Source of the DNA: Dimargaris cristalligena
Lineage: Eukaryota; Kickxellomycota; Dimargaritomycetes; Dimargaritales; Dimargaritaceae
Direction of reading: 5' to 3'
DNA: 54,638 nt
Assembly: GCA_027576995.1 (NCBI GenBank)
Contig: JANBQC010000133.1
Location: 1-54,638 of the forward strand
In this document: positions 1 through 10,289 of the stretch, in pieces
Layout: each line of letters starts with the position of its first letter
How positions within the stretch are numbered: the stretch's first letter is position 1
The notes under the pieces: generated by a model
Told to the model about the DNA's origin: nothing
Databases searched by the model: none
Seen by the model: only the letters and a program-made list of their open reading frames with translations
Position numbers and translations under genes: made by a program

Positions 1-552
1 CCTGGAGAAGCCACCCTGCCCTTTTTGATATATTTTGTTGTTCATTTTAGTGGCTTGACACCACCACACTGTGACAACACTTATACCCGGGCCTGCCATA
101 CCTGCCAGATCAATGCAATCCCAACTACTCACAACACACCCCGATCCACAACCTATGACCAGTGATGACCTGGGAAACACCTCTATGTAGACCTGGGATA
201 TGTAGGCTCTATTGGAGATAATGAGGAATCACAATTCTTAATTACCGCGGATGCCAATAGCCGCTTCTACCAAGCTGTACCAATCCTACAGGCAACTGGG
301 AAGGAAATCACAGAAGTAATTGACAATAACTGGGTTAGGATATTCAGTAAACCCACTCACCTCATGAGTGATAATGGCCCACAATTTGTCTCTGATGCAT
401 TCCAAGAATACTTACAAGGACGGGGAATTATCCACATTCGGTCATCAAAGTATTGGCCCATAGCGGAACTGGCAGAATGGTATGTAGGGCTACTGAAGCA
501 ATGTCTGAGAAAGTGCCTAATGGAAAACGGCACTCAAGGCGGCTGGATATGA
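1..552 (+). pseudogene. Retroviral-type integrase zinc-binding end and catalytic core, broken
   Basis: Frame 1 is open from the window edge to 162, has stops at 163-168, and is open again to 549. The reading holds CHTCQ (94-108), then Y-V-D-L-G at 184-198 with the first catalytic Asp at 190-192, and S-D-N-G-P-Q-F from 367 with the second Asp at 370-372. The third acidic residue is probably the Glu of AEW, about 35 residues further on. This D,D(~35)E layout is the mark of Ty3/gypsy and retroviral integrases. The two adjacent stops between zinc and core modules, and the early stop before the C-terminal domain, show decay. Confidence 0.85.
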
Positions 553-652
553 CACCTGCCACAGATAACAACAGCACACACCCTGCTACCAGATCCACAC
601 ACTGGGCTGACACACTGGGCTGACACCATGGGCCATGATACAAGGAGCCTGA

Positions 653-1621
653 GTTATCACCAAAGAGACCCACTGGTGGCTGCATCCAGATGACAAGAAC
701 AACCCGGCAGGCGTAGCAGAGTGGGTGATGGCCCAAGCAGAAGAACATAGAGCCAGAGTCCGAAAGCGAGCCATGGAGAAAATAAATGAGCATGTCACAA
801 GGAGAAGGTATGGAGAGGGCACCCTTGTAACAGTTAAAGTCCTCCCTAAACCCACTAACCTAAGCCTGCAAATAGAAAGGAGGTTAGGCCCATTCCGAGT
901 AGTGGAGCAGTCGGGCGTAGTGTATCGCCTGGCTGAATTGGATGGTATTTTTTGGCCAGGTACTGTACACAGGGACCGCCTACTACCATACTATATGGCA
1001 GAGGGAGAATGGGGACCGCCATTGAGACCTGAGGTGACTGACACTGTAGGCCCTCCCCACAGTGACAGAAACTTCGTACAGGAGAGCCACTCCTGGGAGC
1101 CTAGCACACCACCCGAAGAGTATGATGAATCCCATCACGGCCAACCAGTACCATCCCCCCAAATCAACCATAGGGAGCCCACACCCGAGTCGTGTCCACC
1201 AGAGGATGATCTTACATCCTCAAACCATATACCCACAACTCAACCGGACACCGCACCTCTGACCCTACCACCGGAGATAAACCAGAATAAGCGACCAGCG
1301 GAGCCGCACCTACTGACGTCTCCAGACAGAGGAATACCACGTAAGAGATTGAGGGAGCATGATAGCCCTACCTTGAAAGCCTTCCCTCACTTATCGCAGA
1401 GGGAAGACGAATCCATAGCAAAGGAGCTGGCAATAGACGGGCAACCGCCCAGGAGTATTATGCAACCGCCGGGCGAGGCGGATCACCCAACAATAGAGCA
1501 ATTAGAGCAGGCGACCAATGAAATCGTCCAGCTCATTCCTCCCCCTATACCCGCCCCCACCGGGCAAGTAGTGAGCAGTAGCCGCCTAAGCCAGCAAGGC
1601 AACCAACCGAATAGTATATAA
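653..1621 (+). pseudogene. Integrase C-terminal (GPY/F-like) module with long Pro-rich tail
   Basis: Frame 2 is open from 653 to the stop at 1619-1621; the first ATG is at 728. The part up to about 1010 matches the C-terminal module of Ty3-type integrases: a basic helix (HRARVRKRAMEKINEH), YGEGTLVTVK, RRLGPFRVVE, VYRLAEL, then VHRDRLLPYY. Beyond that are some 200 residues rich in Pro, Ser, Thr and Glu with no motif I recognise and no chromodomain. The catalytic core lies upstream in another frame, so this is part of the same relic. That the tail has stayed open for about 320 codons is notable and could reflect recent decay or retention. Confidence 0.75.
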
Positions 1622-2029
1622 CAAAAGGACATGGTATAATCTCAACTCCTTAAGTTTCGATTTAATAATCAATAAATAACTCTTTAGAAGCTTTTCTTTG
1701 CCCAACTCGGCACCTTGTTATTTTGTCAATCCTTACTCCTTTCGGAAACTCGGTTAACCCATAGGTCCCACTCGACCCAAACCGTTACATTACCAATACT
1801 AATGAGGATAGGAGTTTTAACAATTACGAATCCTCCCGTTATAGACTCTGTAAGGGTTTCCAAGTAATTTGCTTATCAATTTGTTTAGAACGGTGAAGTA
1901 AGTCAGTAGTGGGATCAGCACATATGAGCACATACCGGGAATATCCGGCTGTTCTGATCAAATGACACAGCCGAATACGGAATGTAAACTAATTCGGCTG
2001 AATAACCGTCCTCCTACTGTAGCCTCTGG

Positions 2030-2290
2030 GTAAAGTCAACCACCCTACAGTCGGGGGGTCCCTTAGAGTCCCCAACTAGAATGTATCGCCAAGCGGGCAG
2101 TTAGTAGCTACCAGACCATTCGGTCCTACAAATGAACCCACAGTAAAAAATGTAAAATAGTACACGTCATCTTAAGTTCTCCGTCTAAGGAAAATAATTA
2201 TTTTTATATAAATTTGGCCGACTTTCTATTCAGTACTAAAATCGATATTCCTAGCGCCCTTCGGCCCTAGCGCAACACTGTTACGAGCTA
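2030..2290 (+). repeat. GC-hairpin repeat, diverged copy (B half)
   Basis: The segment around 2070-2170 aligns by eye with 54015-54125: both run through a GAATG, GCCAAGC/GCCGAGC, GGCAGT, AGCTAC, TCGG(T/C)CC, AAAATAG/AAATAG and ACACGTCA series of blocks in the same order. The end (2245-2285, TTCGGCC then GCGCAACAC) resembles 53945-53967. Identity is moderate, with small gaps. Confidence 0.5.
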
Positions 2291-2861
2291 GCAGTACTTG
2301 GTATATAACTACCACTTTACTAGACCAATATAGTAAATACTATATCATATCTATCTGTGCCGATTTTCGCAAATAGGGGGGGGGACAACTAGGGATTTTG
2401 ATCCAAAAATATATGGCTAGCGATGATTAATAATAATTATCAATCTTGAATTTAAAAAGGTAGCGCTACATCTTCCCTTCTTAGTTTTGGACCTAGGGGG
2501 GAGGATTCTCTCAAAGGTGAAGTATTATTATCTGCCTCAGTGGTAAGCACAGTAGTATTTGCAGAGTTGTGTGTGTAGGTGGGAACATTCTTGCAATTTT
2601 CAAAGGGGATCCTTCACGCGTGAGAACCTCTTATTATTATTTGAACGGAGGACCAATTCCGTATACAGAAGCAAACCCTAAGAATACCCGCCACACTACC
2701 TCTGCCATTGGTTAACTTATTTTGGAAACACCCTTACGTCGTGGCCATTTTGTGCAAATTGACTGGCGATATCTTTCCCACAGTTTGCCAAAAAAAAAGT
2801 AGAAGTGCGGTAATATATGTAAACATTGGTCCATAATTATAAATTGACATATATGAGTAAC

Positions 2862-3150
2862 TAGTACAACCGCCTGAAGGGGACAACTGCCCCGATGATA
2901 TAGAGATCATCTAACCCCTTCGCCGAAAAACTCCACCCGAAGGGCATTAACCAATTTCCGGCCCCATCGGCCATATTATAAATATCGGAGGTATAAATAG
3001 AGAATCGATACTTCAGAAAGGTCGAATTATGTCGTAATAAAATTACTAATTAGATATCTACTATTTCGCTCTTCAAAAAGCAAAATAGCCCTACTCGACA
3101 AGCATGGTAATTCCCGGCCCCACTTGGCCTGAGCGAACACTAGGGAAGGT
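2862..3150 (+). repeat. GC-hairpin repeat, copy with TATAAATAG box
   Basis: Aligns with 53721-53969 over most of its length. Shared blocks in order are CAACCGC, TGAAGGGGACA, GCCCCGA.GATATAGAG, CCCCTTCGCCGAAA, GGAGGTATAAATAGAGA, GTCG.ATTATGTC, TTATTTCG-like, and AATTCCCGGCCC. GAAGGGG (2876-2882) can pair with CCCCTTC (2915-2921), enclosing GATGAT (2894-2899) paired with ATCATC (2906-2911). The TATAAATAG box is what one expects of an LTR promoter, so a solo LTR is possible. That is inference. Confidence 0.6.
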
Positions 3151-3497
3151 CACAGCCTAACCATCAGAGGAACATGTTTCCTATTACGGGGATCAGCAAA
3201 CCTCTAAATTTGAACCGAATTTGGCATGGTAGGGTTGTGTTGTTAGAACTTAACAGAAAGATATGGTCAAGTGATTTACCTTAAGCACTTACGTGTCGTG
3301 GAGCTATGGATGTCAGTGTATTATGTTGTCCAAAAAACCCAAGTGTAAGGGCAGGGGATTCACTATTTTGCACGCCTCTATTGTGGAGGATCAGCAGATC
3401 CGGATAAACTTATTTGCTACTATGAGAATGTAAAAATGGTATCGCATATTTTTCAAAGTCACTCAAGAGAACTAATTGAGAAAATTTTCAAAATTTC

Positions 3498-3641
3498 ATA
3501 TGGGTGAAATTCAGCCCAGCTATATAAGGGCTTACATTATATGTATATGGGAGAATATATGGGAATTTTATTTTTAACTAGTAATATTGGCCGAATCTAA
3601 TGGATTTTTCGTTATACAGCTTAGATGAACTTCTCCCATAT
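3498..3641 (+). mobile_element. MITE-like TIR element, copy 1
   Basis: This is a 144 bp non-coding element. Its left end (ATATGGGTGAAATTCA then AGCTATATAA) is repeated in inverted form at its right end (complement reads ATATGGGAGAAGTTCA then AGCTGTATAA), giving imperfect terminal inverted repeats of about 30 bp. It matches 39696-39844 closely and 12716-12857 more loosely. Short length, TIRs, no ORF and dispersed copies are the definition of a miniature inverted-repeat element. Target duplication is not certain; the flanks are AT-rich. Confidence 0.85.
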
Positions 3642-3840
3642 AAAACAAATCGATCTGGTCTCCCTTTCAAAATTATCCTTACCGTAGCTGTGTATGATTA
3701 ATTGGTGGATATCACGTTTCTAGTCACCTAATCATCCATTAGTTGTCACCCTATCACTTATTTTTATATTCTTCATATTCGGGATACGCACTTTATTCAG
3801 TATTTAACCACCTCCACTGCACCGGACTCGGTCATTCACT

Positions 3841-6405
3841 ATGCGTGTCGTTTCATTGTGGGCTGTTCTAGCTACGGCCCTTCTAGGCAATTTGCTCCCA
3901 GTCATGGGCCAAATAGTGGGAGGTCCGAGCAGTGATGAATACACCACTGTTCCCCACAACTACATCGTCAAATTCGATGGTGAACCTGGTGATTCGACAG
4001 AGTCCAACGCATTCTTTGCCCAGATGGCCGCTGTTGGCATCCCCTTCACAATCGTGGCCAATTATTCGGTGTTGTTGAACGGGGTGAGTCTCGGTGTGGA
4101 CGATCAGTATAACGATGCCATGGCTTCCTTCCTAGGGGTCCAAGCCGTGTGGCCCCTGGGTATTAGTAGCCTGGATGTGGCAACGGTCCAATCATCACAA
4201 AATTATCCTACTCAGCCGCCCAAACCCATGCTGGCCCACAACTACACCGGGGTCAACAATGTTCAGAACGTGCTGAGCGCCACTGGCCGTAACGTCAAGA
4301 TTGGCGTGCTCGATTCGGGTATCGATTATAATCACCCGGCATTCGGTAGCTGTTTCAAGACCCCCGGGTGCCGTGTCCAGTACGGGTATGATTTCGTGGG
4401 CGATTTTTTTATGGGTCAAAATCCGGTTCCGGATAATGACCCTTACGATCCCTGCCTAAACCACGGGACCCACGTGGCCGGCATACTCGCGGGTAACCAC
4501 GGCGATTTCAAGGGCGTGGCCCCCGATGCCACCATTGGTATGTATCGTGTGATGGGCTGCTACAATATTGTCACTGAGGCCATCGTGATTCAGGCTCTCG
4601 AACAAGCGTATTTGGACGGAATGGATATTGTCACCATGTCCATTGGATTCCCCGGTTCTTGGGGAGCCTCTGCCTCGGGTGATGCTGCAGAGGCACTGAT
4701 CAAGCTAGGTGTCTTCGTAGTATCGGCCGCCGGCAACCGGGGCCAGGATGGAATGTGGTCAATTGACGGACCGTCGGTTCGGAATACACTTGTTTCAGTG
4801 GGCTCTGCTGAAATGCCCTTTCACTACAGCCAGTACCTCAACGTGACTTCCGATGAGCTCGTAGGGATTCGCCGTACTATGTTTCAGAGTAGCGTAGGCT
4901 CTTTCGACATCAACCAGGCCCAGTTTGTCCGTGGTTTGGCCGCCGGAAGTACCACCGATGACTATGGGTGCAGCGCATTGCCCAGCTTTACGGGAAAGAT
5001 GGTCCTTGTCCAAAACGGTGGTTGCAACATGTATACCAAGGGCCTGAATGTCCAAAATGCCGGGGGCATTTCGATGGTTGTGTACCAGAGCGACGGTAGT
5101 GACCCTGTCACTGTTGCATACGAATACGAGCTGTACCTCCCTGCGGTGGCCATTTACAGGGCCGACGCAGTATACTTGATCAATAAGTTTAACTCCGTGG
5201 GCACCATCACCGTTTCAGTAGGACCGGATAATATTATCTTCGACTCACTGACTCCTCGTGCCCCTTCTGCCTTTTCATCCTGGGGACCCGGTCCCAAGTC
5301 CGAGGTGAAACCTGAACTTCTCGGTCCCGGCTCTAACATCTACGCCCCCTGGCCACTTACGCTAGGATCATACGGCATCATATCCGGAACCTCGATGGCT
5401 ACTCCTTACGTCGCTGGTGTGGCTGCTCTGTCCATCGAATACAGCAAGTCCAATGTCAACGGAGGAACTCTGACGTCCATTGTTAACACCGCTCGTCCCC
5501 AAATTAACGCCGCCAGCCTTACCTACTACCCGGTGATTCAACAGGGGGCTGGCATTGTCAATGGTTATGGCGCCACTATCTCCCCGATAATTTTTAATGT
5601 CACCACTATCAATGGCACCTTCCCTGATACTGATTGGCGTGATTTCGACAAATTTTTCAAATACAATAACACGGGAAGTACTACCTGGGCCTACAAGCTA
5701 CAATCAGCCAATGCCCAGAGTGTTTCTGGATTCGATAAAACTAAAACCCTGTCCATTCCTCCCATCACCAATACGAAAGCACCCGATGTCTGGTTATCCA
5801 CAACCTCACTGAATGCCGCCGCCGGCAAGACGGGCTATTTCGACATCAATCTTGACCACTCGTCCTACGAACGTGCCGATTTGTTCATCTATAACGGCTA
5901 CCTTATTATGTATCCCACCGCGGGGGTTTCGACGGGCTTCAACTACACTATCCCCTTCAGCGGTATATCGTATTTTTCAACTCAGGTTCCTCTTCTTCCA
6001 CCCCTAGCCACCGGTAACCCTTGCCTGATTCAGTACAAAGAGAACATCTGCCTTAACGAACTCCGTACCTTTCAGATTCCCAATATCTACCCAGCCATGT
6101 TGTTCCGTATTCAACACCCCGTTTACCGTATCCGTATTTGCATCGCCCACGCCGCCACCCCCACTTTAATTCATGCTACAGTGACCGATACCCATATGTA
6201 TAATATGGCGCGCAATATGCAGTCCGCTGGTACTATAAATTACACCTATCGTTGGACCGGTCTGGTATTTTCTAATGGCTTTCCTACCCAACCGTTCTAT
6301 CCTGTCAATGGGGACTACGTGTTCTTGGTGTATTTCTACACCTATCGTGCCAATATTGACCCCCTTGTGTGGAATTCAATTCCGATGACTATAAAGTCGC
6401 CCTGA
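3841..6405 (+). CDS. Secreted subtilisin-like serine protease (S8), paralogue 1
   Basis: This 854-residue protein is an extracellular serine endopeptidase. It has a signal peptide (1-23, ending VMGQ), an I9-type inhibitory propeptide (about 40-108), then a subtilase domain. The triad is Asp158 (GVLDSGIDYNHPAF), His208 (HGTHVAG) and Ser518 (GTSMATPYVAG); Asn299 in SAAGN is the oxyanion residue. The long stretch between Asn299 and Ser518 holds a PA-type insert (about 355-450). After the catalytic domain comes an Fn3-like region (about 590-730) and a C-terminal beta-rich tail ending near KSP. Architecture is like Vpr/minor-extracellular-protease subtilases. It is intronless, with a GC-rich third position unlike its AT-rich surroundings. 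A TATTTAA-like box lies about 40 bp before the ATG. It differs clearly from the two minus-strand paralogues, which are closer to each other. Confidence 0.95.
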   Translation: MRVVSLWAVLATALLGNLLPVMGQIVGGPSSDEYTTVPHNYIVKFDGEPGDSTESNAFFAQMAAVGIPFTIVANYSVLLNGVSLGVDDQYNDAMASFLGVQAVWPLGISSLDVATVQSSQNYPTQPPKPMLAHNYTGVNNVQNVLSATGRNVKIGVLDSGIDYNHPAFGSCFKTPGCRVQYGYDFVGDFFMGQNPVPDNDPYDPCLNHGTHVAGILAGNHGDFKGVAPDATIGMYRVMGCYNIVTEAIVIQALEQAYLDGMDIVTMSIGFPGSWGASASGDAAEALIKLGVFVVSAAGNRGQDGMWSIDGPSVRNTLVSVGSAEMPFHYSQYLNVTSDELVGIRRTMFQSSVGSFDINQAQFVRGLAAGSTTDDYGCSALPSFTGKMVLVQNGGCNMYTKGLNVQNAGGISMVVYQSDGSDPVTVAYEYELYLPAVAIYRADAVYLINKFNSVGTITVSVGPDNIIFDSLTPRAPSAFSSWGPGPKSEVKPELLGPGSNIYAPWPLTLGSYGIISGTSMATPYVAGVAALSIEYSKSNVNGGTLTSIVNTARPQINAASLTYYPVIQQGAGIVNGYGATISPIIFNVTTINGTFPDTDWRDFDKFFKYNNTGSTTWAYKLQSANAQSVSGFDKTKTLSIPPITNTKAPDVWLSTTSLNAAAGKTGYFDINLDHSSYERADLFIYNGYLIMYPTAGVSTGFNYTIPFSGISYFSTQVPLLPPLATGNPCLIQYKENICLNELRTFQIPNIYPAMLFRIQHPVYRIRICIAHAATPTLIHATVTDTHMYNMARNMQSAGTINYTYRWTGLVFSNGFPTQPFYPVNGDYVFLVYFYTYRANIDPLVWNSIPMTIKSP

Positions 6406-7077
6406 TGTCCTAATTGAATTTGAGGAATACTCAGTATTGGTAGTCGCCAGGCGTTCTCTAATTTCATTTATTCACCCAACACCCCTCCCTCTCCACTTAC
6501 TTATAGCTTTCATAGGTTTCTATAAGTGACAAGTAGTCCTGATACTTATTTGTTATGCTACACTGATATTGCAGCAATTTTTAGTGTGACCCTTTATCCA
6601 TTCAACTATAATTTTATGACATTCTTTGGCACCAGTTTACATTGGCCAATTGTTCATTATCCTAAACTAAAATTATCTAATTGAATTGGGGAAATTTGAC
6701 TTTCTGTGATCCTCAATTTGTCAAGAATAAACTATTGCCATCTATTGTTACATGAAATGGTTATGGGGTATCAGCTCTCTTAGTATGACATAGTTTGGAC
6801 ATAATAATTGCCCATCCTTATTAGGAATTATTGCACCATATTAACCTTCCCATGGTCACCCCCAGTACTATGGGATTATCCTATATGATATAACCATGCT
6901 CTTTCCAGACTCCATGGTTTGCATCACTCACTCCTGGGCTGATTTAACAACTCTTCCAATTCCCAGCAGAGTCTTCCATGGTCCTTACGCCTGTCTGGTT
7001 AGCTATTCATCCCATCAGTAGACTTAGTAGTATCTTCCTCCAGGGACCTCCCTTTGGAGCTGTCCCCTATGTATATA

Positions 7078-7102
7078 TAACTGGTCCCATTGGGACCAGT
7101 TA
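7078..7102. repeat. 12 bp perfect inverted repeat with 1-nt spacer
   Basis: TAACTGGTCCCA, one T, then its exact complement TGGGACCAGTTA. It follows a TATATA run. It could fold as a hairpin in RNA or be a dyad operator-like site; there is no neighbouring gene to assign it to. Confidence 0.85.
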
Positions 7103-7574
7103 GATACCTTAGCTTATTCTTACCCCCTAGTTTACCTCAATAAACTCTATATATACTCACCCCCTTGTACTGACCTATAAGTATGCCTATTGCAAGTCCC
7201 TTGCATATGTAAAGAACTGAAATTGAATCCTTAAAAACTGAACTTTATTTAAAAAATAGATGATAGAAAGGGAAAGGTGATGATAAACTTACTGTTCCAA
7301 GAGGTGGCAGTAAGGGGGAGTATTTATACTTGAAAGAGGAAGCCTAAATGAAAAGATAGATGAATAATAGAGAAAGGGAGAGAAGGTCCCAGAATATTGG
7401 ATGGCTAAGCAAAGGGAAAGGGAAGGGAGTTCCCAGACAATAGTATTAGTCATCACAAAGGATAGGTAATACTTGGGTAACCATTAAATTCAATGTGAAA
7501 TAATAGAAGGGAAAAAAAAAGAAAGGGAGAAAGCTATTGTTAGCTATTCTTTGAATAGGGGTGCAGTTGGGCTA

Positions 7575-7624
7575 GGGGCAGGGTGAATGCAGGGGTATTA
7601 TCTAGTTAGGGGCAGGGGCAGGGG
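7575..7624 (+). other. G-run cluster, possible G-quadruplex
   Basis: Runs of three or four G at 7575-7578, 7581-7583, 7592-7595, 7609-7612, 7615-7618 and 7621-7624. The last three are separated by only CA, so a four-tract quadruplex with one longer loop is possible. Confidence 0.6.
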
Positions 7625-9536
7625 CCCATTCACTTGTCAGGGGTGTACTTCCAATAAGTGAGAAAAATGGATTAAAAATAAAAGTAGGTAAAAAATGTGG
7701 TAAGTTCACCACAGGGGGTATAAGGTGAGGAGCCAACAGATTGTAACCTGGATGGGATATATATATCTATATACATATATCTTAGTGGTGAGTCATCCTG
7801 AACTCCTAATGGTGACATTAATTAAAGGCTCTTGGTATCTGGAAGGCTTATGTAAAAGGCTTTTTAGTAGAGTAAGACCTATCATGTATAGATTAGTTAT
7901 TTGCAAAAATTACAACCTTCTTGAGTCAAATTAGCTGAACCTTCAATATAAATAAAGGGCAAATAGTTGTAAAGACCAATATATACCTTTGATTCTGTAA
8001 TTATACCTATTAGTAAAAATTCTAGTACTATGATATAGACTGGGTGTAAATATCAGGATATGTGTGTGTATATAAAGCTCAACTATTACCAGTGTGACAT
8101 GGTAGTGAGTATTTTTGGCATTACAGCTCTTATGTGCTACAAATCTAGATATGTGAGCAACTTGGGCCACATACCATCATTTATCCATGATAAATGGATG
8201 GGAACAATGTAGCTTTACCAAGAAAATGACCGATGAGGATGCACAAATATAGCCAGTTTAAGCTTAACATAAAAGGAAAACTACCCAATTTGATGGAATG
8301 GGCCTTACTGGTGTAAAACTAGAATAGTGTCTGCACTCTCACCTCTATTCTAAACAGCCTTTGATATCTGAGCTGAACTCTGCCCACGTAGCTACCACAC
8401 ATAATGGCCCTAGCTGAAGTAACACTGGCACTGGTCGCAGTTTCTAAATTATTGAAAACAATATGGCTGTGAAGACTAGTAAGGTCTTGGACTACCTCAG
8501 TACCTAGAAAGCTCGAAATCGAAATATGGTGCCATAAGAAACACCATCAACGGCTTAATCAATTTTAGTCACGTGAATGGCGCAGTCCAGATATGATTTT
8601 CAACAAACCCCTCCTTCCTTCCTTCCCTAAATACTCCTTACCCTTTCCAAAACGCCATTTTGTAATTTGGGAGTGACTTCACATTGATGATGGTTCAGTT
8701 GATTGGCATAACCACTGATCCCAACAATGGAGCTTATAGAAGGCGTCCCTCCCCCATTCTGTATCGGCCGGTGCACCTGGGAGGAGGCTAGAGCTCTAGT
8801 TGGCTGGTGATCAAACGGTGTATCAACTGCCTGTTTTCGCGGTACTCTGCACACAGATGGAATTACGGGTCAGGAAATTGCTGTCGTTGCGGCTACTAAA
8901 GGGGTATACTATACTGGTCGATGGCCAGCGTAATCAATCATTCAGCCATTAGTTGGCCCTATGGCGGCTGTAATCGAGGCTGACCGCACAAATCCCTGAC
9001 GATAATACCACCAACGTTTGGGACACAGGGTATTGGGGGGATGGGCTGATGGGTTAGCTAGTAAGGGGATAGGCCATTCTGACCATCCGCTCCTATCTTT
9101 CGAAGTATCGACAAGAGAGAATTTCCTTTTTTATAATTCGGAACCACTATTACTCACACATTCCTTCTCTCTTCCGCCGGTTCCCTCGCCCACACTGCCG
9201 TTGGCATCGTCCTATTACTACTGGACCAATCAACGGCCGGTTCTTTCAACCCAATGGAACTTGGGAGAAACCGAGGGACGCGGTGAGCCTGTCGGGGAAG
9301 GCGGAACCGTAAAGTTTAATTGGTTTTCAGATCGCACCTATCACCATCCATGCTTCCCCCCCCGGTAGGCAAGGGGGGGGAGTTTCACCCTGGCTGTGTG
9401 CAGTACGGGGGAATCTCTCCCCTCTTTTTTCAGCGTCATCGTACGAGAGTCTACTTGGCCGAAAATAGCATACATTATCTAGGAGAGGATGTATGCGCCC
9501 AAATGGGGTGAATGCGCTTGGCCTTGGGGCGAGTCA

Positions 9537-9543
9537 TATATAT
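9537..9543 (+). promoter_or_regulatory. Possible TATA box of the cyclophilin gene
   Basis: TATATAT lies 112 bp before the ATG and is followed by a pyrimidine-rich leader, a common arrangement for highly expressed fungal genes. Assigned by position only. Confidence 0.35.
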
Positions 9544-9654
9544 CTAGATCACCACCCACGCTCCCTTTGCCGCCAGAGTCCTTTTGTTCTCAACCGCTTT
9601 AGTTCGTTCATCCCACTCTCTTTCCTTTTCCCCCTTCCCTCCCTTTAAGTCATC

Positions 9655-10289
9655 ATGTCCTGCACCAGAGTCTTCTTCGACCTCGCCGCCAACGGCAAGA
9701 TCCTTGGCGTAAGTAAAATCACCCCTTAATTCCACCTTTCCCCAGCCCCTAGACGGTTGTCCACTTCCCTCAATTCAATATATCTCGATCCGCTCTAACC
9801 TCGAACACTTATTATTATTGCTTATTACCACCATTGCTATGTTTCTAGCGTGTCACCATGGAACTGCGCAATGACGTCGTCCCCAAGACCGCCGAGAACT
9901 TCCGTGCCCTGTGCACTGGCGAGAAAGGCTTCGGCTACAAGGGTAGCTCTTTCCACCGTGTGATCCCCGACTTCATGTGCCAGGGTGGTGACTTCACCCG
10001 CGGCAACGGTACCGGTGGCAAGTCCATCTACGGTGAGAAGTTCGCCGACGAGAACTTCGAACTGAAGCACACTGGTAAGGGTATCCTCTCCATGGCCAAC
10101 GCCGGCCCCAACACCAACGGTTCCCAGTTCTTCATCTGCACCTCCAAGACCGCTTGGCTTGATGGCAAGCACGTCGTTTTCGGCTCCGTCGTCGATGGCT
10201 ACAACGTCATCGATCAGGTCGAGAAGTTCGGCTCCCAGTCTGGCGCCACCAAGGCCAAGATCACCATTGCCGACTGTGGTCAGCTCTAA
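9655..10289 (+). CDS. Cyclophilin A, peptidyl-prolyl cis-trans isomerase
   Basis: Cytosolic prolyl isomerase that speeds protein folding and binds cyclosporin. Exon 1 is 9655-9708 ([18 protein letters not shown]); a 140 bp intron with GTAAGT donor and TTCTAG acceptor spans 9709-9848; exon 2 runs 9849-10289, starting RVTMELRN. The joined product is 164 residues, the usual cyclophilin A size, and keeps human CypA numbering exactly: Arg55, Phe60, Met61, Gln63 ([15 protein letters not shown]), Phe113, Trp121, Leu122 and His126. There is no targeting signal and no extra domain. Choosing the ATG at 9858 would delete the first beta strand, so the split start is clearly better. A TATATAT box and pyrimidine-rich leader precede it. 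Confidence 0.97.

Larger units (their letters stand above)
1..1621 (+). mobile_element. Ty3-type retrotransposon relic, 3' (integrase) end
   Basis: The first 1.6 kb reads as the degenerate 3' part of a long terminal repeat retrotransposon. Frame 1 carries the CxxC half of an integrase zinc-binding module (C-H-T-C-Q at 94-108), then two consecutive in-frame stops (163-168), then an integrase catalytic core with a VDLGYVG-type first Asp, the DNGPQF second Asp and a plausible third acidic residue. The frame stops again at 550-552. The integrase C-terminal GPY/F-like module continues in frame 2 from 653. Stops plus a frame change mean the element cannot make an intact integrase. No reverse transcriptase or RNase H is visible; they would lie before position 1. 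No confident LTR boundary or polypurine tract was found after 1621. Confidence 0.85.
1622..3840. other. Gene-free, repeat-rich stretch
   Basis: No coding region is supported. It holds diverged copies of a GC-hairpin repeat (about 2030-2290 and 2862-3150), one TIR element (3498-3641), a 9-G run (2376-2384), and AT-rich sequence. If the retrotransposon relic kept its 3' LTR, it would lie here. Confidence 0.6.
6406..9654. other. Gene-free AT-rich stretch with purine-rich and G-rich tracts
   Basis: Short ORFs here lack the local C/G third-position bias and match nothing I know. The stretch holds a 25 bp near-perfect palindrome (7078-7102), a purine-dominated strand (about 7241-7460), a G-run cluster (7575-7624), several A/T-rich segments and, at its right end, the pyrimidine-rich leader of the cyclophilin gene. 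A TATATAT box at 9537-9543 may serve that gene. Confidence 0.6.

Noticed and set aside
6746..7175. Possible solo LTR (TGTTACATG start, TATATATAA box, AATAAA)
   Set aside because: No matching inverted ends, target duplication or second copy could be seen; the signals are common in AT-rich DNA.
8627..9511. ORFs before the cyclophilin gene
   Set aside because: No recognisable domain, mixed codon use, and the region looks like promoter and leader sequence.
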